A DNA stretch of 34,770 bases from an uncultured Flavobacteriaceae bacterium (GTDB lineage: Bacteria; Bacteroidota; Bacteroidia; Flavobacteriales; Flavobacteriaceae), in assembly GCA_929200365.1 (NCBI GenBank), contig CAKMZM010000003.1, forward strand, positions 9,620 through 44,389, in the 5' to 3' direction. Shown here piece by piece: positions 17,743-27,028 of the stretch. The position numbers and the translations under genes are program-made. Each line of letters starts with the position of its first letter. Within the stretch, counting starts at the first letter, position 1. A model generated the notes under the pieces. The model was not told the origin of the DNA. It did no database searches and saw only the letters and a program-made list of their open reading frames with translations.

Positions 17743-19296
17743 TTATCTAGGATTTAATACAATAAACGGAATAATCATTTCTTCTAATGAAACTCCACCA
17801 TGCTGGTATGTGTTTTTGTAATAACCAACATAGTGATTATAGTTATTAGGATAAGCAAAAAAATAATCTCCTTTAGCAAAAATAAACGAACTACTCATAT
17901 TTATAGATGGCAAATATACCTCTTTTGGATTTGTAACGTCCAAAACTTCCTTTCTTTCATAAGTAAGACTTTTTCCTGTCTTATATCGTAGATTAAGGCT
18001 TGTATTTTTATCACCAATTACTTTAGAAGGGTTTTTTACATTTATTGTACCATGATCTGTAGTTAACAGTAGTTTAAATCCTAGTTGTTGCGCTTGCTGA
18101 ATCATTTCAAGTAAAGGAGAATTTTTGAACCAACTTTGAGTCAAAGATCTATATGATTTGTCGTTTGAGGCAAGTTCCTTGATAACTTCCATTTCTGTTT
18201 TGCTATGAGAAAGCATATCCACAAAATTATACACTACAACTGTTAAGTCGTTGTCTTTTAGTCCTTTGAAATTTGCAGCTAAGGTTTTTCCTGACCTTTC
18301 GTTAGTGATTTTATAGTATTCATGTTTGATATCCATTCCTAATCGTTTTAATTGTGCAGTTAGAAAATCATTCTCATGCATATTCTTTCCTCCTTCATCT
18401 GTATCATCTAACCATAGATCAGGATGCTTCTTTTTCATTTCTGAAGGCATAAGTCCAGAAAAAAATGAATTTCTGGCATATTGGGTTGCCGTTGGTAAAA
18501 TACTACAATAAGAGATTTCTTGCTCTTTTTTGTAATAGTTGTTTATAGTTGGCTCAAAAGCTTTCCATTGATCATATCGCAAATTATCAATTACAACCAA
18601 AAGCGTAGGTTGATTTTTGCTAATTTCAGGCGCTACTTTTTCTTTAAATAGGGTGTGTGACATTATTGGGGCGTCCTTTTTTTTGTCAAACCAATCAAGA
18701 TAATTTTTATCTATAAATTTGCAGAATTGCGAATTAGCCTCTACTTTTTGTGATTCTAAAATTTCAAACATCCCAGTATCTTCAATATTCTCTAGTTGTA
18801 GTTCCCAATAGATCAACCTTTGGTATAACTCAGACCATTCATCATAAGAGTTTACCATGGCCATATCCATAGCTATTTTTCTAAACTCCTGTTGATAGTT
18901 GGCTGTAGTTTTTTCTGAAACCAAACGAGAGTTATCCAGATTTTTCTTTAAACTTAAAAGTATTTGATTTGGATTAACTGGCTTAATTAGATAATCAGCA
19001 ATTTTACTACCAATTGCCTCTTCCATGATATATTCTTCTTCACTTTTGGTAATCATTACCACAGGAATACTATCTTCTTTTTCCTTAATTTCTGATAATG
19101 TTTCTATCCCAGAAAGACCAGGCATGTTTTCATCTAAAAAAATGATGTCAAAATTATTATCATCTATTATATCCAATGCTTCAGTACCACTTTGGCACTT
19201 GGTTACATCATAATTTTTTTGTTCTAAAAATAATATATGTGGTTTCAGCAAATCAATCTCATCATCTACCCAAAGTATCTTTATTTTACTCATCAA
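17743..19296 (-). CDS. porX: PorX: response regulator with C-terminal PglZ domain, type IX secretion regulator
   Basis: Receiver domain ILWVDDEIDLL / IIFLDENMPGLSGIETL / KPVNPNQIL; PglZ part LLVVIDNLRYDQWKAFEP, LLTTDHGTINV. Confidence 0.9.
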   Translation of the reverse strand: MMSKIKILWVDDEIDLLKPHILFLEQKNYDVTKCQSGTEALDIIDDNNFDIIFLDENMPGLSGIETLSEIKEKEDSIPVVMITKSEEEYIMEEAIGSKIADYLIKPVNPNQILLSLKKNLDNSRLVSEKTTANYQQEFRKIAMDMAMVNSYDEWSELYQRLIYWELQLENIEDTGMFEILESQKVEANSQFCKFIDKNYLDWFDKKKDAPIMSHTLFKEKVAPEISKNQPTLLVVIDNLRYDQWKAFEPTINNYYKKEQEISYCSILPTATQYARNSFFSGLMPSEMKKKHPDLWLDDTDEGGKNMHENDFLTAQLKRLGMDIKHEYYKITNERSGKTLAANFKGLKDNDLTVVVYNFVDMLSHSKTEMEVIKELASNDKSYRSLTQSWFKNSPLLEMIQQAQQLGFKLLLTTDHGTINVKNPSKVIGDKNTSLNLRYKTGKSLTYERKEVLDVTNPKEVYLPSINMSSSFIFAKGDYFFAYPNNYNHYVGYYKNTYQHGGVSLEEMIIPFIVLNPR

Positions 19297-19381
19297 ATTT
19301 TAATTTTGTTGTTTATTTACTTAAAATATAGCCTATTTATTAACTTTACTAAGAAAACTTTAATAATTTAAATTCATTTTG

Positions 19382-19416
19382 AAATATACATATATGCCTA
19401 GCATATATGTATATTT
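19382..19416. promoter_or_regulatory. perfect palindrome overlapping putative promoter -7 box in the porX/HD divergent intergenic region
   Basis: AAATATACATATATGC-CTA-GCATATATGTATATTT; right arm overlaps TATATTTG (19410-19417), matching Bacteroidota TAnnTTTG. Confidence 0.55.
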
Positions 19417-19433
19417 GCTTCCCTAAATGCAAG

Positions 19434-20669
19434 ATGAACTTGAAAAAAAGAAATAAGCTTAAAATATTAAACGACCCAATTTACGGTTTTATTACGATAC
19501 CGAACGAACTAATTTTTGATCTGATCGAGCATAAGTATTTTCAGAGGTTACGCCGTATATCTCAGATGGGACTTTCGTATTTGGTATACCCAGGAGCACA
19601 TCATACAAGATTTCATCATGCCTTAGGATGCATGCATCTTATGCAAAAAGCTGTGAGAGTTCTTAGTTTTAAAGGAATTAACATTTCTGAAAAAGAAGAA
19701 AGAGCCCTGTATGTAGCAATCTTATTACATGATATTGGTCATGGTCCTTTTTCTCACGCAATGGAACACAGTATTGTAAATGAGGTAAATCATGAGTCTA
19801 TTTCTCTTATGCTTATGGAGAAAATCAATGAAGAATTTAACGGTAGTTTAACGCTGGCAATTCAGATTTTTAAAGGAGAATACCATCGTAATTTTTTACA
19901 TCAATTAATTTCGAGTCAATTAGATATGGATCGTTTGGATTATTTAAAACGAGATAGCTTTTATACTGGTGTGGCCGAAGGAAATATTAATAGTGAACGT
20001 TTGATTACCATGCTTACTGTCGTTAATGATGAATTGGTAGTAGAAGAAAAAGGAATTTATTCTGTTGAGAAGTTTTTACTGGCTAGGCGTTTGATGTATT
20101 GGCAAGTGTATCTTCATAAAACAAGTTTGGTAGCAGAGAATTTATTGATTAGGGTGTTGAAAAGAGCTAAAGAACTAGTAGAAACAGGGATGACACTAAA
20201 AGCAAGTGAAGCACTAACCTTTTTTCTCAAAAACAAGATAACAGCAGAAAACTTTACTCCTAAAGTTTTAGAAACATTTTCTAGATTAGATGATTATGAT
20301 ATTATTTCGGCAATGAAAGAATGGTCTCGTTCAGAAGATTTTGTTTTAAGTACATTGTCTTCAATGATTATTGATAGGGATCTTTTGAAAATAAAAATTA
20401 AAAAGAAACCTTTTCAAAGTCATAAAAAAGAAAATCATATAGAAAAATTTAAGAAACAATATAAAATTTCTGATGAAGAAGCCCGTTATTTTATTTTTGA
20501 GGGAACTATTTCTAATCAAGCCTACCATCCTAATAAACAAAATATTAATATTTTATATAAATCAACAAAAATTGTAGATGTAGTTAAAGCTACAGACGAA
20601 TTTAATCTTGAAGCCCTATCAAAACCAGTAACTAAATATTTTATGTGCTATCCAAAGTACAAACATTAA
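19434..20669 (+). CDS. HD domain phosphohydrolase
   Basis: RFHHALGCMHLM, AILLHDIGHGPFSHAMEH, SQLDMDRLDYLKRDSFYTGV; start moved from ORF-track 19407 to ATG 19434 because 19407 lies inside the palindrome/promoter. Confidence 0.88.
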   Translation: MNLKKRNKLKILNDPIYGFITIPNELIFDLIEHKYFQRLRRISQMGLSYLVYPGAHHTRFHHALGCMHLMQKAVRVLSFKGINISEKEERALYVAILLHDIGHGPFSHAMEHSIVNEVNHESISLMLMEKINEEFNGSLTLAIQIFKGEYHRNFLHQLISSQLDMDRLDYLKRDSFYTGVAEGNINSERLITMLTVVNDELVVEEKGIYSVEKFLLARRLMYWQVYLHKTSLVAENLLIRVLKRAKELVETGMTLKASEALTFFLKNKITAENFTPKVLETFSRLDDYDIISAMKEWSRSEDFVLSTLSSMIIDRDLLKIKIKKKPFQSHKKENHIEKFKKQYKISDEEARYFIFEGTISNQAYHPNKQNINILYKSTKIVDVVKATDEFNLEALSKPVTKYFMCYPKYKH

Positions 20670-20680
20670 CACATTTTTTA

Positions 20681-20688
20681 TACTTTTG
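20681..20688 (+). promoter_or_regulatory. putative -7 box TACTTTTG upstream of lpxD
   Basis: Matches Bacteroidota TAnnTTTG consensus, 5 nt before the lpxD start. Confidence 0.3.
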
Positions 20689-20693
20689 CTAGA

Positions 20694-21722
20694 ATGATTT
20701 TTACAGCCACACAAATTGCGGGTATTTTGAACGGAGAAATTGAAGGAGACGAAACCGTCGAAGTATCTAAATTAGCTAAAATTGAAGAAGGAACTAAAGG
20801 TTCACTAACCTTTTTGTCAAATCCTAAATATACTCAATATATATATTCTACTGATGCATCAATAACTATTGTAGATAAAAAATTTGAAGCAGAGTCCAAA
20901 ATCAAAACAACTCTTATTAGAGTAGAGGATGCATATAAAGCTTTTTCCCAACTGCTAGAGTATTACAATATGGTAAAGATGAATAAAGCTGGGATAGAAC
21001 AACCAAGTTTTATTTCTGAAACTGCATCTTTTGGAGATACTATTTATTTTGGTGCATTTTCTTATGTAGGAGAAAATGTTAAAATTGGTGATAATGCCAA
21101 GATTTTTCCTAATGTATATGTAGGAGATAACGTAACTATCGGCGATAATGTAATTGTTTTTGCTGGTGCAAAAATACATTCAGAGACCATCATTGGAAAT
21201 AATTGTGTAATTCATAGTGGAGCAATAGTAGGAGCAGATGGTTTTGGATTTACACCTAACGAAAAGGGAGAATATAGTAAAGTACCTCAAACAGGTAATG
21301 TTATCATAGAAAATAATGTTGATGTAGGAGCAGGTACAACGATTGATAGAGCTACGCTTGGGTCTACAATCATACGTACAGGAGTAAAATTAGACAATCA
21401 AATACAGATTGCTCATAATGTAGAAATAGGAGAACATACAGCAATTGCCGCTCAAACAGGAATTGCAGGATCTACCAAAATAGGTAAACATTGCCTTATT
21501 GGTGGACAAGTAGGTATTGCGGGACACCTTGTTATAGGTAATAATGTAAGAATCCAAGCGCAATCAGGTATAGGAAGAAATATAAAAGATGGAGAAGCTA
21601 TTCAAGGTTCCCCTGCTTTAGGATATTCTGACTTTAATAAATCTTATGTACATTTTAAAAATCTTCCAAAAATAGAGGATAGAGTATACAAACTAGAGAA
21701 AAAGATAAACAATAATGAGTGA
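20694..21722 (+). CDS. lpxD: UDP-3-O-(3-hydroxyacyl)glucosamine N-acyltransferase
   Basis: LpxD N-terminal domain plus left-handed beta-helix hexapeptides; [37 protein letters not shown]. Confidence 0.94.
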   Translation: MIFTATQIAGILNGEIEGDETVEVSKLAKIEEGTKGSLTFLSNPKYTQYIYSTDASITIVDKKFEAESKIKTTLIRVEDAYKAFSQLLEYYNMVKMNKAGIEQPSFISETASFGDTIYFGAFSYVGENVKIGDNAKIFPNVYVGDNVTIGDNVIVFAGAKIHSETIIGNNCVIHSGAIVGADGFGFTPNEKGEYSKVPQTGNVIIENNVDVGAGTTIDRATLGSTIIRTGVKLDNQIQIAHNVEIGEHTAIAAQTGIAGSTKIGKHCLIGGQVGIAGHLVIGNNVRIQAQSGIGRNIKDGEAIQGSPALGYSDFNKSYVHFKNLPKIEDRVYKLEKKINNNE

Positions 21723-23118
21723 TATTGTCGTAGGGAAACAAAGAACCATTAAAAAGGAGATAAAGCTTACAGGAGTAGGTTTACATACTGGAAAAGAAGT
21801 GACTTTAACTTTTAAACCAGCACCAGAGAATCATGGCTACGCATTTTGTAGAATTGATCTTGAAGGCAATCCTATTATTGAAGCTGATGCAAATTATGTT
21901 GTAAATACGCAACGAGGGACAAATTTAGAGAAAAACGGAGTTAGTATTCAGACATCAGAACATGTGCTTGCAGCTTGTGTTGGATTAGAAATCGATAATC
22001 TTTTGATAGAATTAAACGCTTCAGAACCTCCGATTATGGATGGATCTAGTAAGTTTTTTATCGAAGCTCTGGAGCAAGCAGGAATTGTAGAACAAGAATC
22101 AGAAAGAGAAGAATACATTGTAAAAGATGTAATTTCTTATGTAGACGAAGAATCAGGTAGTGAGATTATTGTAATGCCATCTGATGAATATCAAGTGACT
22201 ACAATGGTTGATTTTGGAACCAAAGTATTAGGAACTCAAAATGCTTCTTTAAAACGTCTTTCAGATTTTAAAAAGGAAATTGCAGATGCTAGAACCTTTA
22301 GCTTTCTACACGAATTAGAAATGTTGTTAGAACATGGTTTGATAAAAGGAGGAGATTTAAATAATGCTATAGTGTATGTGGATAAAGAATTAAGTCCAAG
22401 TACAATGGAAAAACTTAAAGTAGCATTTGGAAAAGATTCTATTGCTATAAAACCTAATGGTATTTTAGATAATTTAACCTTGCATTATCCTAATGAAGCA
22501 GCTCGGCATAAATTATTAGATGTTATAGGAGATATAGCACTAGTAGGAACAAGGATCAAAGGAAAAATTATAGCGAATAAACCTGGACATTATGTAAATA
22601 CCCAGTTTGCTAAAAAGCTTTCTAAGATTATAAAAATTGAGAAGCGGAATAAAGTTCCTCAATTTGATCTTTCAAAAGAACCTTTAATGAATATTAATAA
22701 AATTATGGATATGCTTCCGCATAGATTTCCTTTTTTATTAATAGATAGGATTTTAGAGATGTCAGATACCCATGTAGTTGGTCTTAAGAATGTAACCATG
22801 AATGAACCATTCTTTGTAGGGCATTTTCCAGGAGCACCAGTAATGCCAGGAGTGCTTCAGATTGAAGCTATGGCTCAGACAGGAGGAATTTTAGCGTTGA
22901 GTACAGTACCTGACCCTGAAAATTACCTGACCTATTTTATGAAAATAGATAAAGTGAAATTCAAAAAGCAAGTATTGCCAGGCGATACTTTGATATTCAA
23001 ATTAGAACTTATTACTCCCATTCGTCGTGGTATTTGTCATATGCAGGCTTTTGCTTATGCCAATGGCAAATTAGTTACCGAAGCAGAACTTATGGCACAA
23101 ATTGTAAAATCAAAATAA
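21715..23118 (+). CDS. lpxC/fabZ: bifunctional LpxC-FabZ fusion (UDP-3-O-acyl-GlcNAc deacetylase / 3-hydroxyacyl-ACP dehydratase)
   Basis: Lpx[32 protein letters not shown]; Fab[40 protein letters not shown]. Confidence 0.95.
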   Translation: MSDIVVGKQRTIKKEIKLTGVGLHTGKEVTLTFKPAPENHGYAFCRIDLEGNPIIEADANYVVNTQRGTNLEKNGVSIQTSEHVLAACVGLEIDNLLIELNASEPPIMDGSSKFFIEALEQAGIVEQESEREEYIVKDVISYVDEESGSEIIVMPSDEYQVTTMVDFGTKVLGTQNASLKRLSDFKKEIADARTFSFLHELEMLLEHGLIKGGDLNNAIVYVDKELSPSTMEKLKVAFGKDSIAIKPNGILDNLTLHYPNEAARHKLLDVIGDIALVGTRIKGKIIANKPGHYVNTQFAKKLSKIIKIEKRNKVPQFDLSKEPLMNINKIMDMLPHRFPFLLIDRILEMSDTHVVGLKNVTMNEPFFVGHFPGAPVMPGVLQIEAMAQTGGILALSTVPDPENYLTYFMKIDKVKFKKQVLPGDTLIFKLELITPIRRGICHMQAFAYANGKLVTEAELMAQIVKSK

Positions 23119-23132
23119 TCAATAAATAATAG

Positions 23133-23915
23133 ATGAATCAACCACTAGCATACGTTCATCCAGGAGCAAAAATTGCAAAAAATGTTGTAATAGAACCCTT
23201 TACAACCATACATAATAATGTAGTAATAGGAGAAGGAACTTGGATTGGTTCTAATGTTACTATTATGGAAGGGGCACGTATAGGAAAAAACTGTAGTATT
23301 TTTCCAGGAGCTGTTATTTCAGCTACTCCTCAGGATAAAAAATTTAATGATGAAGATACCATAACCGAAATTGGAGATAATACTACGATTCGAGAATGTG
23401 TTACAATCAATAGAGGAACGACCGATAGGATGAAAACCAAAATAGGAAAAAATTGTTGGATTATGGCATATTGCCATATCGCTCATGATTGTATTGTAGG
23501 TGATAATTGTATATTTTCTAATAATAGCACATTGGCTGGTCACATTAATGTTGGAAACTATGTTGTTTTGGCAGGTATGGCCGCAGTACAACAGTTTTGC
23601 AGTATTGGCAATCACGCATTTGTAACAGGAGGATCATTGGTGCGTAAAGATGTCCCTCCTTATGTTAAAGCCGCTAGAGAACCTTTATCATATGTTGGAA
23701 TTAACTCTATAGGTCTACGTCGAAGAGGATTTACAACAGAAAAAATAAGAGAAGTACAGAATATTTATCGAATATTATACCAACAGAATTATAATAATAC
23801 TCAAGCAGTAGCGATTATTGAAGCCGAAATGGAAGCAACTCCAGAACGAGATGAGGTTTTAGAGTTTATTAAAAATTCTCAGAGAGGAATTATGAAAGGA
23901 TATTTCTCTAATTAA
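23133..23915 (+). CDS. lpxA: acyl-ACP--UDP-N-acetylglucosamine O-acyltransferase
   Basis: Hexapeptide repeats, SATPQDKKFNDEDT, YCHIAHDCIVGDNCIFSNNSTLAGH. Confidence 0.94.
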   Translation: MNQPLAYVHPGAKIAKNVVIEPFTTIHNNVVIGEGTWIGSNVTIMEGARIGKNCSIFPGAVISATPQDKKFNDEDTITEIGDNTTIRECVTINRGTTDRMKTKIGKNCWIMAYCHIAHDCIVGDNCIFSNNSTLAGHINVGNYVVLAGMAAVQQFCSIGNHAFVTGGSLVRKDVPPYVKAAREPLSYVGINSIGLRRRGFTTEKIREVQNIYRILYQQNYNNTQAVAIIEAEMEATPERDEVLEFIKNSQRGIMKGYFSN

Positions 23916-23957
23916 ATAATTCGATATTAGATAATAATCATAAGAAATTAAGGAATA

Positions 23958-24524
23958 ATGGCAAGTACTAGCGACATCAGAAATGGATTGTGTATCAAAT
24001 ACAATCACGACATCTATAAAATTATTGAGTTTTTACATGTAAAACCAGGTAAAGGACCTGCTTTTGTACGTACAAAACTAAAAAGCGTTACCACAGGAAA
24101 AGTGATTGATAATACATTCTCTGCTGGACATAAAATAGATGATGTGCGTGTAGAAACTCATAAATTTCAGTATTTATATGCAGAGGGAGATACGTTTCAT
24201 TTTATGAATACCGAAGATTATAATCAGATTACACTACAAAAATCTACTTTGGATACTCCTGGTTTATTAAAAGAAGGAGAAGTGGTAACTGTTATTATCA
24301 ATTCAGAAGATCAAATGCCTCTTTCTGTAGAAATGCCTGCTAGTGTTATCCTTGAAGTAACAGCTACAGAGCCTGGTGTTAAAGGAAACACAGCAACCAA
24401 TGCTACTAAACCAGCTACTGTAGAAACGGGAGCAGAAGTAATGGTACCGCTCTTTATTAATGAAGGGGATAAGATTAAAATTGAAACAGAAAAAGGAACG
24501 TATAAAGAAAGAATAAAAGAATAA
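23958..24524 (+). CDS. efp: translation elongation factor P
   Basis: FLHVKPGKGPAFVRTKLKSVTTGKVIDNTFSAG, ATEPGVKGNTATNATKPATVETGAEVMVPLFINEGDKIKIET. Confidence 0.96.
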   Translation: MASTSDIRNGLCIKYNHDIYKIIEFLHVKPGKGPAFVRTKLKSVTTGKVIDNTFSAGHKIDDVRVETHKFQYLYAEGDTFHFMNTEDYNQITLQKSTLDTPGLLKEGEVVTVIINSEDQMPLSVEMPASVILEVTATEPGVKGNTATNATKPATVETGAEVMVPLFINEGDKIKIETEKGTYKERIKE

Positions 24525-24548
24525 AAGTTAATATTCCGAATTTTTAGA

Positions 24549-25487
24549 ATGAAATTTCCACAAGCACATACTTTACAACAAATAGCCACTATTATATCGT
24601 CAGAGTATGTAGGGGACTCTAATTTCCTAGTTTTGGGAATGAATGAAATACATGTAGTTTCTTCTGGAGATATAGTTTTTGTTGATCATCCCAAGTATTA
24701 CGATAAAGCATTACAAAGTGCAGCAACAGTAATTTTGATTAATAAAAAAGTAGAATGCCCAGAAGGCAAAGCACTCCTAATCTCTGATGATCCTTTTAGA
24801 GATTTTAATATACTTACAACATACTTTAAACCCTTCAAAAAAGCAGATTCCTTAATTTCAGAAACAGCTAAAATCGGTAAAAATACAATTATACAACCTG
24901 GTAGTTTTGTTGGGAATAATGTAAAAATTGGTGATAACTGTTGTATTCATGCCAATGTAAGCATTTATGATAACACTATTATTGGTAATAATGTTACGAT
25001 ACATGCAGGCACTGTTTTAGGGACAGATGCTTTTTATTATCAGAAAAGACCTCATGGATTTGATAAATTAATTTCTGGGGGTCGTGTGATCATAGAGGAT
25101 AATGTAGATTTTGGATCGTCATGTACTATAGATAAGGGAGTTACCGGAGATACTATTATAAAAGAAGGAACCAAAATAGATAATCAGGTACATGTTGGTC
25201 ATGATACTGTAATAGGGAAAAAATGCTTGATTGCATCTCAGGTAGGAATTTCGGGTTGTGTTGTTATTGAAGATGAAGTAACGATCTGGGGGCAAGTTGG
25301 TATTACCAGTGCTATTACTATTGGTAGTAAAGCTATTATTTCTGCGCAATCGGGAGTGAGTAAATCTTTAGAAGCCAATAAGAGTTATTTTGGTACTCCT
25401 GCAGATGATTTTAGAAAAAAATATAAGGAGATTGCTGCAATACGACAAATCCCTGACTTAATAGATAAATTGAAAAAAAATGAGTAA
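24549..25487 (+). CDS. second LpxD-like N-acyltransferase (left-handed beta-helix)
   Basis: LpxD-like domain order (SGDIVFVDHPKYYDKAL, hexapeptide repeats, IDNQVHVGHDTVIGKKCLIASQVGISG) distinct from the gene at 20694. Confidence 0.88.
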   Translation: MKFPQAHTLQQIATIISSEYVGDSNFLVLGMNEIHVVSSGDIVFVDHPKYYDKALQSAATVILINKKVECPEGKALLISDDPFRDFNILTTYFKPFKKADSLISETAKIGKNTIIQPGSFVGNNVKIGDNCCIHANVSIYDNTIIGNNVTIHAGTVLGTDAFYYQKRPHGFDKLISGGRVIIEDNVDFGSSCTIDKGVTGDTIIKEGTKIDNQVHVGHDTVIGKKCLIASQVGISGCVVIEDEVTIWGQVGITSAITIGSKAIISAQSGVSKSLEANKSYFGTPADDFRKKYKEIAAIRQIPDLIDKLKKNE

Positions 25488-25886
25488 AACAGTTAAGGAT
25501 ATAGTACGGTCTTTTTATGAAACAGATCTTATTCATAATACTGAAGCCTTTTCTGAATATTTACATCCCGAAATTGAATTATATTGGAATAGTAGTTTTG
25601 GGTTTAACAAGAAAGATTTTAATGATATTAAAGCCATGTTTAATGAAATGGGCCTGTCTTTTGAAACTTTACGAGCGAAATTAGTCACCTTATAGCCGAA
25701 GAGAATACAGTGACTATACGATATACATATTATGTTCAAACTATCGAAGCACCAGAGAAAGAAGATCCTATAGCTCATTTTATTACAATTTGGGAACTTA
25801 AGAATGATAAATTATATAAAGGATATCAAATAAGTCAACAAATAGATAATGCTCCAGAAAGTATAATGTCATTTATTTCAAAATAA
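25480..25886 (+). pseudogene. NTF2-like (SnoaL-type) protein interrupted by a 1-nt frameshift
   Basis: ORF stops at 25695; adding one A at about 25678-25680 joins to frame ...AKISHLIAEENTVTIRYTYYVQTIEAPEKEDPIAHFITIWELKNDKLYKGYQISQQIDNAPESIMSFISK* ending 25886. Confidence 0.75.
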
Positions 25887-25961
25887 TTAGTTTTTCATTT
25901 CAACCATAATTTTCAAAAGCTTACTTTTGGAACTCTAAAAAAAATAAAAAATCATAACGCA

Positions 25962-26834
25962 ATGAGTGTTTTAGTTAATAAAGATTCAAAAATTATTGTA
26001 CAAGGATTTACAGGTAGTGAAGGTACTTTTCATGCAGGTCAAATGATCGAGTATGGAACAAATGTTGTTGGAGGAGTGACTCCTGGAAAAGGAGGGCAAA
26101 CTCATCTAGATAAACCAGTTTTTAATACTGTAAAAGATGCAGTTAGAGAAGTAAATGCAGATACCACAATTATTTTTGTACCACCAGCTTTTGCCGCAGA
26201 TGCAATTATGGAAGCCGCAGATGCAGGAATAAAAGTGATTATTACCATTACAGAAGGTATTCCTGTTGCAGATATGATCACAGCTGCGAATTATATTAGC
26301 GATAAAGAATGTACACTTATTGGTCCAAATTGCCCAGGTGTAATTACTCCAGGAGAAGCAAAAGTAGGTATAATGCCAGGTTTTGTATTTAAAAAAGGAA
26401 ATGTTGGTATCGTTTCAAAATCAGGTACATTAACATATGAAGCAGCAGATCAGGTAGTAAAACAAGGATTAGGAATTACTACCGCAATAGGAATAGGTGG
26501 CGACCCAATTATTGGCACCACTACAAAAGAAGCGGTCGAATTATTGATTAACGATCCCGAAACAGATTGTGTCGTTATGATTGGTGAAATTGGAGGTCAA
26601 TTAGAAGCAGATGCAGCAAAGTGGATAAAAGAAAGCGGAACCTCTAAACCTGTTGTAGGTTTTATTGCTGGTGAAACTGCACCTGCAGGTCGTACTATGG
26701 GACATGCCGGAGCTATTGTTGGTGGTAGTGAAGATACTGCAGCAGCCAAAAAAGAAATTATGAGAGAATGTGGAATTCATGTAGTAGATTCTCCTGCAGA
26801 AATAGGCAAAAAAGTAGCCGAAGTATTAGGATAA
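25962..26834 (+). CDS. sucD: succinyl-CoA synthetase (ADP-forming) alpha subunit
   Basis: [60 protein letters not shown]. Confidence 0.97.
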   Translation: MSVLVNKDSKIIVQGFTGSEGTFHAGQMIEYGTNVVGGVTPGKGGQTHLDKPVFNTVKDAVREVNADTTIIFVPPAFAADAIMEAADAGIKVIITITEGIPVADMITAANYISDKECTLIGPNCPGVITPGEAKVGIMPGFVFKKGNVGIVSKSGTLTYEAADQVVKQGLGITTAIGIGGDPIIGTTTKEAVELLINDPETDCVVMIGEIGGQLEADAAKWIKESGTSKPVVGFIAGETAPAGRTMGHAGAIVGGSEDTAAAKKEIMRECGIHVVDSPAEIGKKVAEVLG

Positions 26835-26850
26835 AAAACTTTTAGATATA

Positions 26851-26888
26851 AAAAACCTCTTGAATTTATTTTCAAGAGGTTTTTTATA
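26851..26888 (+). terminator. intrinsic terminator after sucD
   Basis: AAAAACCTCTTGAA-TTTATT-TTCAAGAGGTTTTT, 14-bp stem followed by T-rich run. Confidence 0.85.
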
Positions 26889-27028
26889 TTTAAAATATTA
26901 CTTGTTAAAAAAAACTTAAATCTTGTAACATTGATAATAACTATACGTATTATATTGCACTAGTTATAAATGAATTCATAGAGTCAATTCTAGTATTGTA
27001 ATACACTTTTAAACAATTAAAATAATAT

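Noticed and set aside
19407-19433. Upstream ATG for the HD protein as in the ORF track
   Set aside because: It lies inside the palindrome and before the -7 box match; residues MYICFPKCK do not look like the family start, whereas ATG 19434 gives MNLKKRNKLKILNDPIYGF.
21715-23118. LpxC-FabZ fusion as a novel architecture
   Set aside because: This fusion is well established in Bacteroidota.
25678-25695. Programmed ribosomal frameshift in the NTF2-like gene
   Set aside because: Site GCG-AAA-TTA lacks a classic slippery heptamer and I see no evident downstream stimulatory structure; mutation or sequencing error is simpler.
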